In this document: positions 63,757-64,000 of the stretch, in pieces
How positions within the stretch are numbered: the stretch's first letter is position 1
How the letters are laid out: every line of letters starts with the position of its first letter
DNA from: Puteibacter caeruleilacunae
Lineage (GTDB): Bacteria; Bacteroidota; Bacteroidia; Bacteroidales; Prolixibacteraceae
Length of the DNA stretch: 64,000 nt
Assembly: GCA_005217565.1 (NCBI GenBank)
Contig: SJCO01000011.1
Location: 105,070-169,069 of the forward strand
Direction of reading: 5' to 3'
Program-made: the position numbers and the translations under genes
Notes under the pieces: model-generated
What the model was told of the DNA's origin: nothing
The model's database searches: none
Seen by the model: the letters and a program-made list of their open reading frames with translations, nothing else

Positions 63757-64000
63757 TTATGGTTGCTCAAATGTAGTGTTTTTATTGAATTTAACATTCC
63801 ACATTACCGATGACGTTTCAGTCGGCATATACGAAAGCTTAACAATATTACCAGTCTGTTGAACCTTAGCTTTCATCCCATTAATTTGAGCCATATCCAA
63901 GGCATATCCATCTGGAACATATAATGTTATTATATATTCATCATCGATAACAACTCGACTACGACCTTGCAAAGTTGAATTGATCCACACCAGCTTTTCT
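63757..64000 (-). CDS. C-terminal end of a secreted protein (5' part outside window)
   Basis: This is a partial frame of about 80 residues, open through the window edge (EKLVWINSTLQGRS at the right) and ending TTFEQP before 63757. It has a beta-rich pattern (RVVIDDEYIITLYVPDG, GNIVKLSYMPTETSSVMWNVKF) like the terminal beta-sandwich of a large glycoside hydrolase or lyase. No family can be named from this part. It is on the same strand as GH110, 38 bases upstream, and may share its operon. Confidence 0.55.
   Translation of the reverse strand, partial: EKLVWINSTLQGRSRVVIDDEYIITLYVPDGYALDMAQINGMKAKVQQTGNIVKLSYMPTETSSVMWNVKFNKNTTFEQP

Overview
This is an AT-rich window from a Bacteroidota bacterium, probably a marine or sediment polysaccharide degrader of the Marinilabiliales/Bacteroidales type. 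The phylum call rests on a type IX secretion sorting domain on a PL8 lyase, many signal-peptide and lipoprotein CAZymes with formylglycine sulfatases, a membrane-spanning Reg_prop/Y_Y_Y/AraC regulator, weak ribosome binding sites, and -7 boxes of the TAnnTTTG kind. The genus cannot be fixed from the sequence.

Layout. 1-4 kb: end of a GH20 hexosaminidase gene, converging on a sulfatase/sialate O-acetylesterase pair. 4.4-6.3 kb: a membrane thioredoxin-like protein, a TPR lipoprotein and an orphan fragment. 6.8-18.5 kb is an accessory, defence-type island. It holds a two-TM protein, a protein with a C-terminal XRE helix-turn-helix, a 19-bp perfect inverted repeat, a decayed IS4-type insertion sequence, an alpha/beta hydrolase, a complete type II CBASS operon (CD-NTase, E1-E2 fusion Cap2, JAMM protease Cap3, TM-SAVED effector), a convergent cluster of small genes, and a short membrane protein.

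18.8-64 kb is a large carbohydrate-degradation region. In order it holds GH78, PL8, the membrane AraC regulator, GH97, a sulfatase, a divergent Lrp regulator/histidine decarboxylase pair, a GH28-GH115-phosphoesterase operon, a winged-helix regulator, a BNR-4 protein-GH88 operon, an AraC regulator, a DUF5107-TPR protein, an orphan FtsX permease, a duplicated-domain lipoprotein, an AhpD-like protein with an AraC regulator, GH3, a sulfatase, a GH43-like protein, an esterase, GH110, and the end of another protein.

The enzymes point to sulfated, rhamnose- and uronate-containing polymers. Lyases (PL8, perhaps the BNR-4 protein) would cut chains. GH88 would remove the unsaturated uronate. Sulfatases and esterases would remove decorations. 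GH78, GH3, GH97, GH110, GH115 and GH20 would trim sugars. Ulvan-like algal polysaccharide and glycosaminoglycans both fit. No SusC/SusD pair is present, so uptake must be encoded elsewhere. Many units end in clear intrinsic terminators, two of which share an identical stem.

The best candidates for something new are the small-gene cluster beside CBASS (a 143-aa protein, a 23-aa peptide, a two-TM protein and a 42-aa proline-rich peptide, the last three overlapping end to end) and a roughly 50-base leader element repeated upstream of three catabolic genes.
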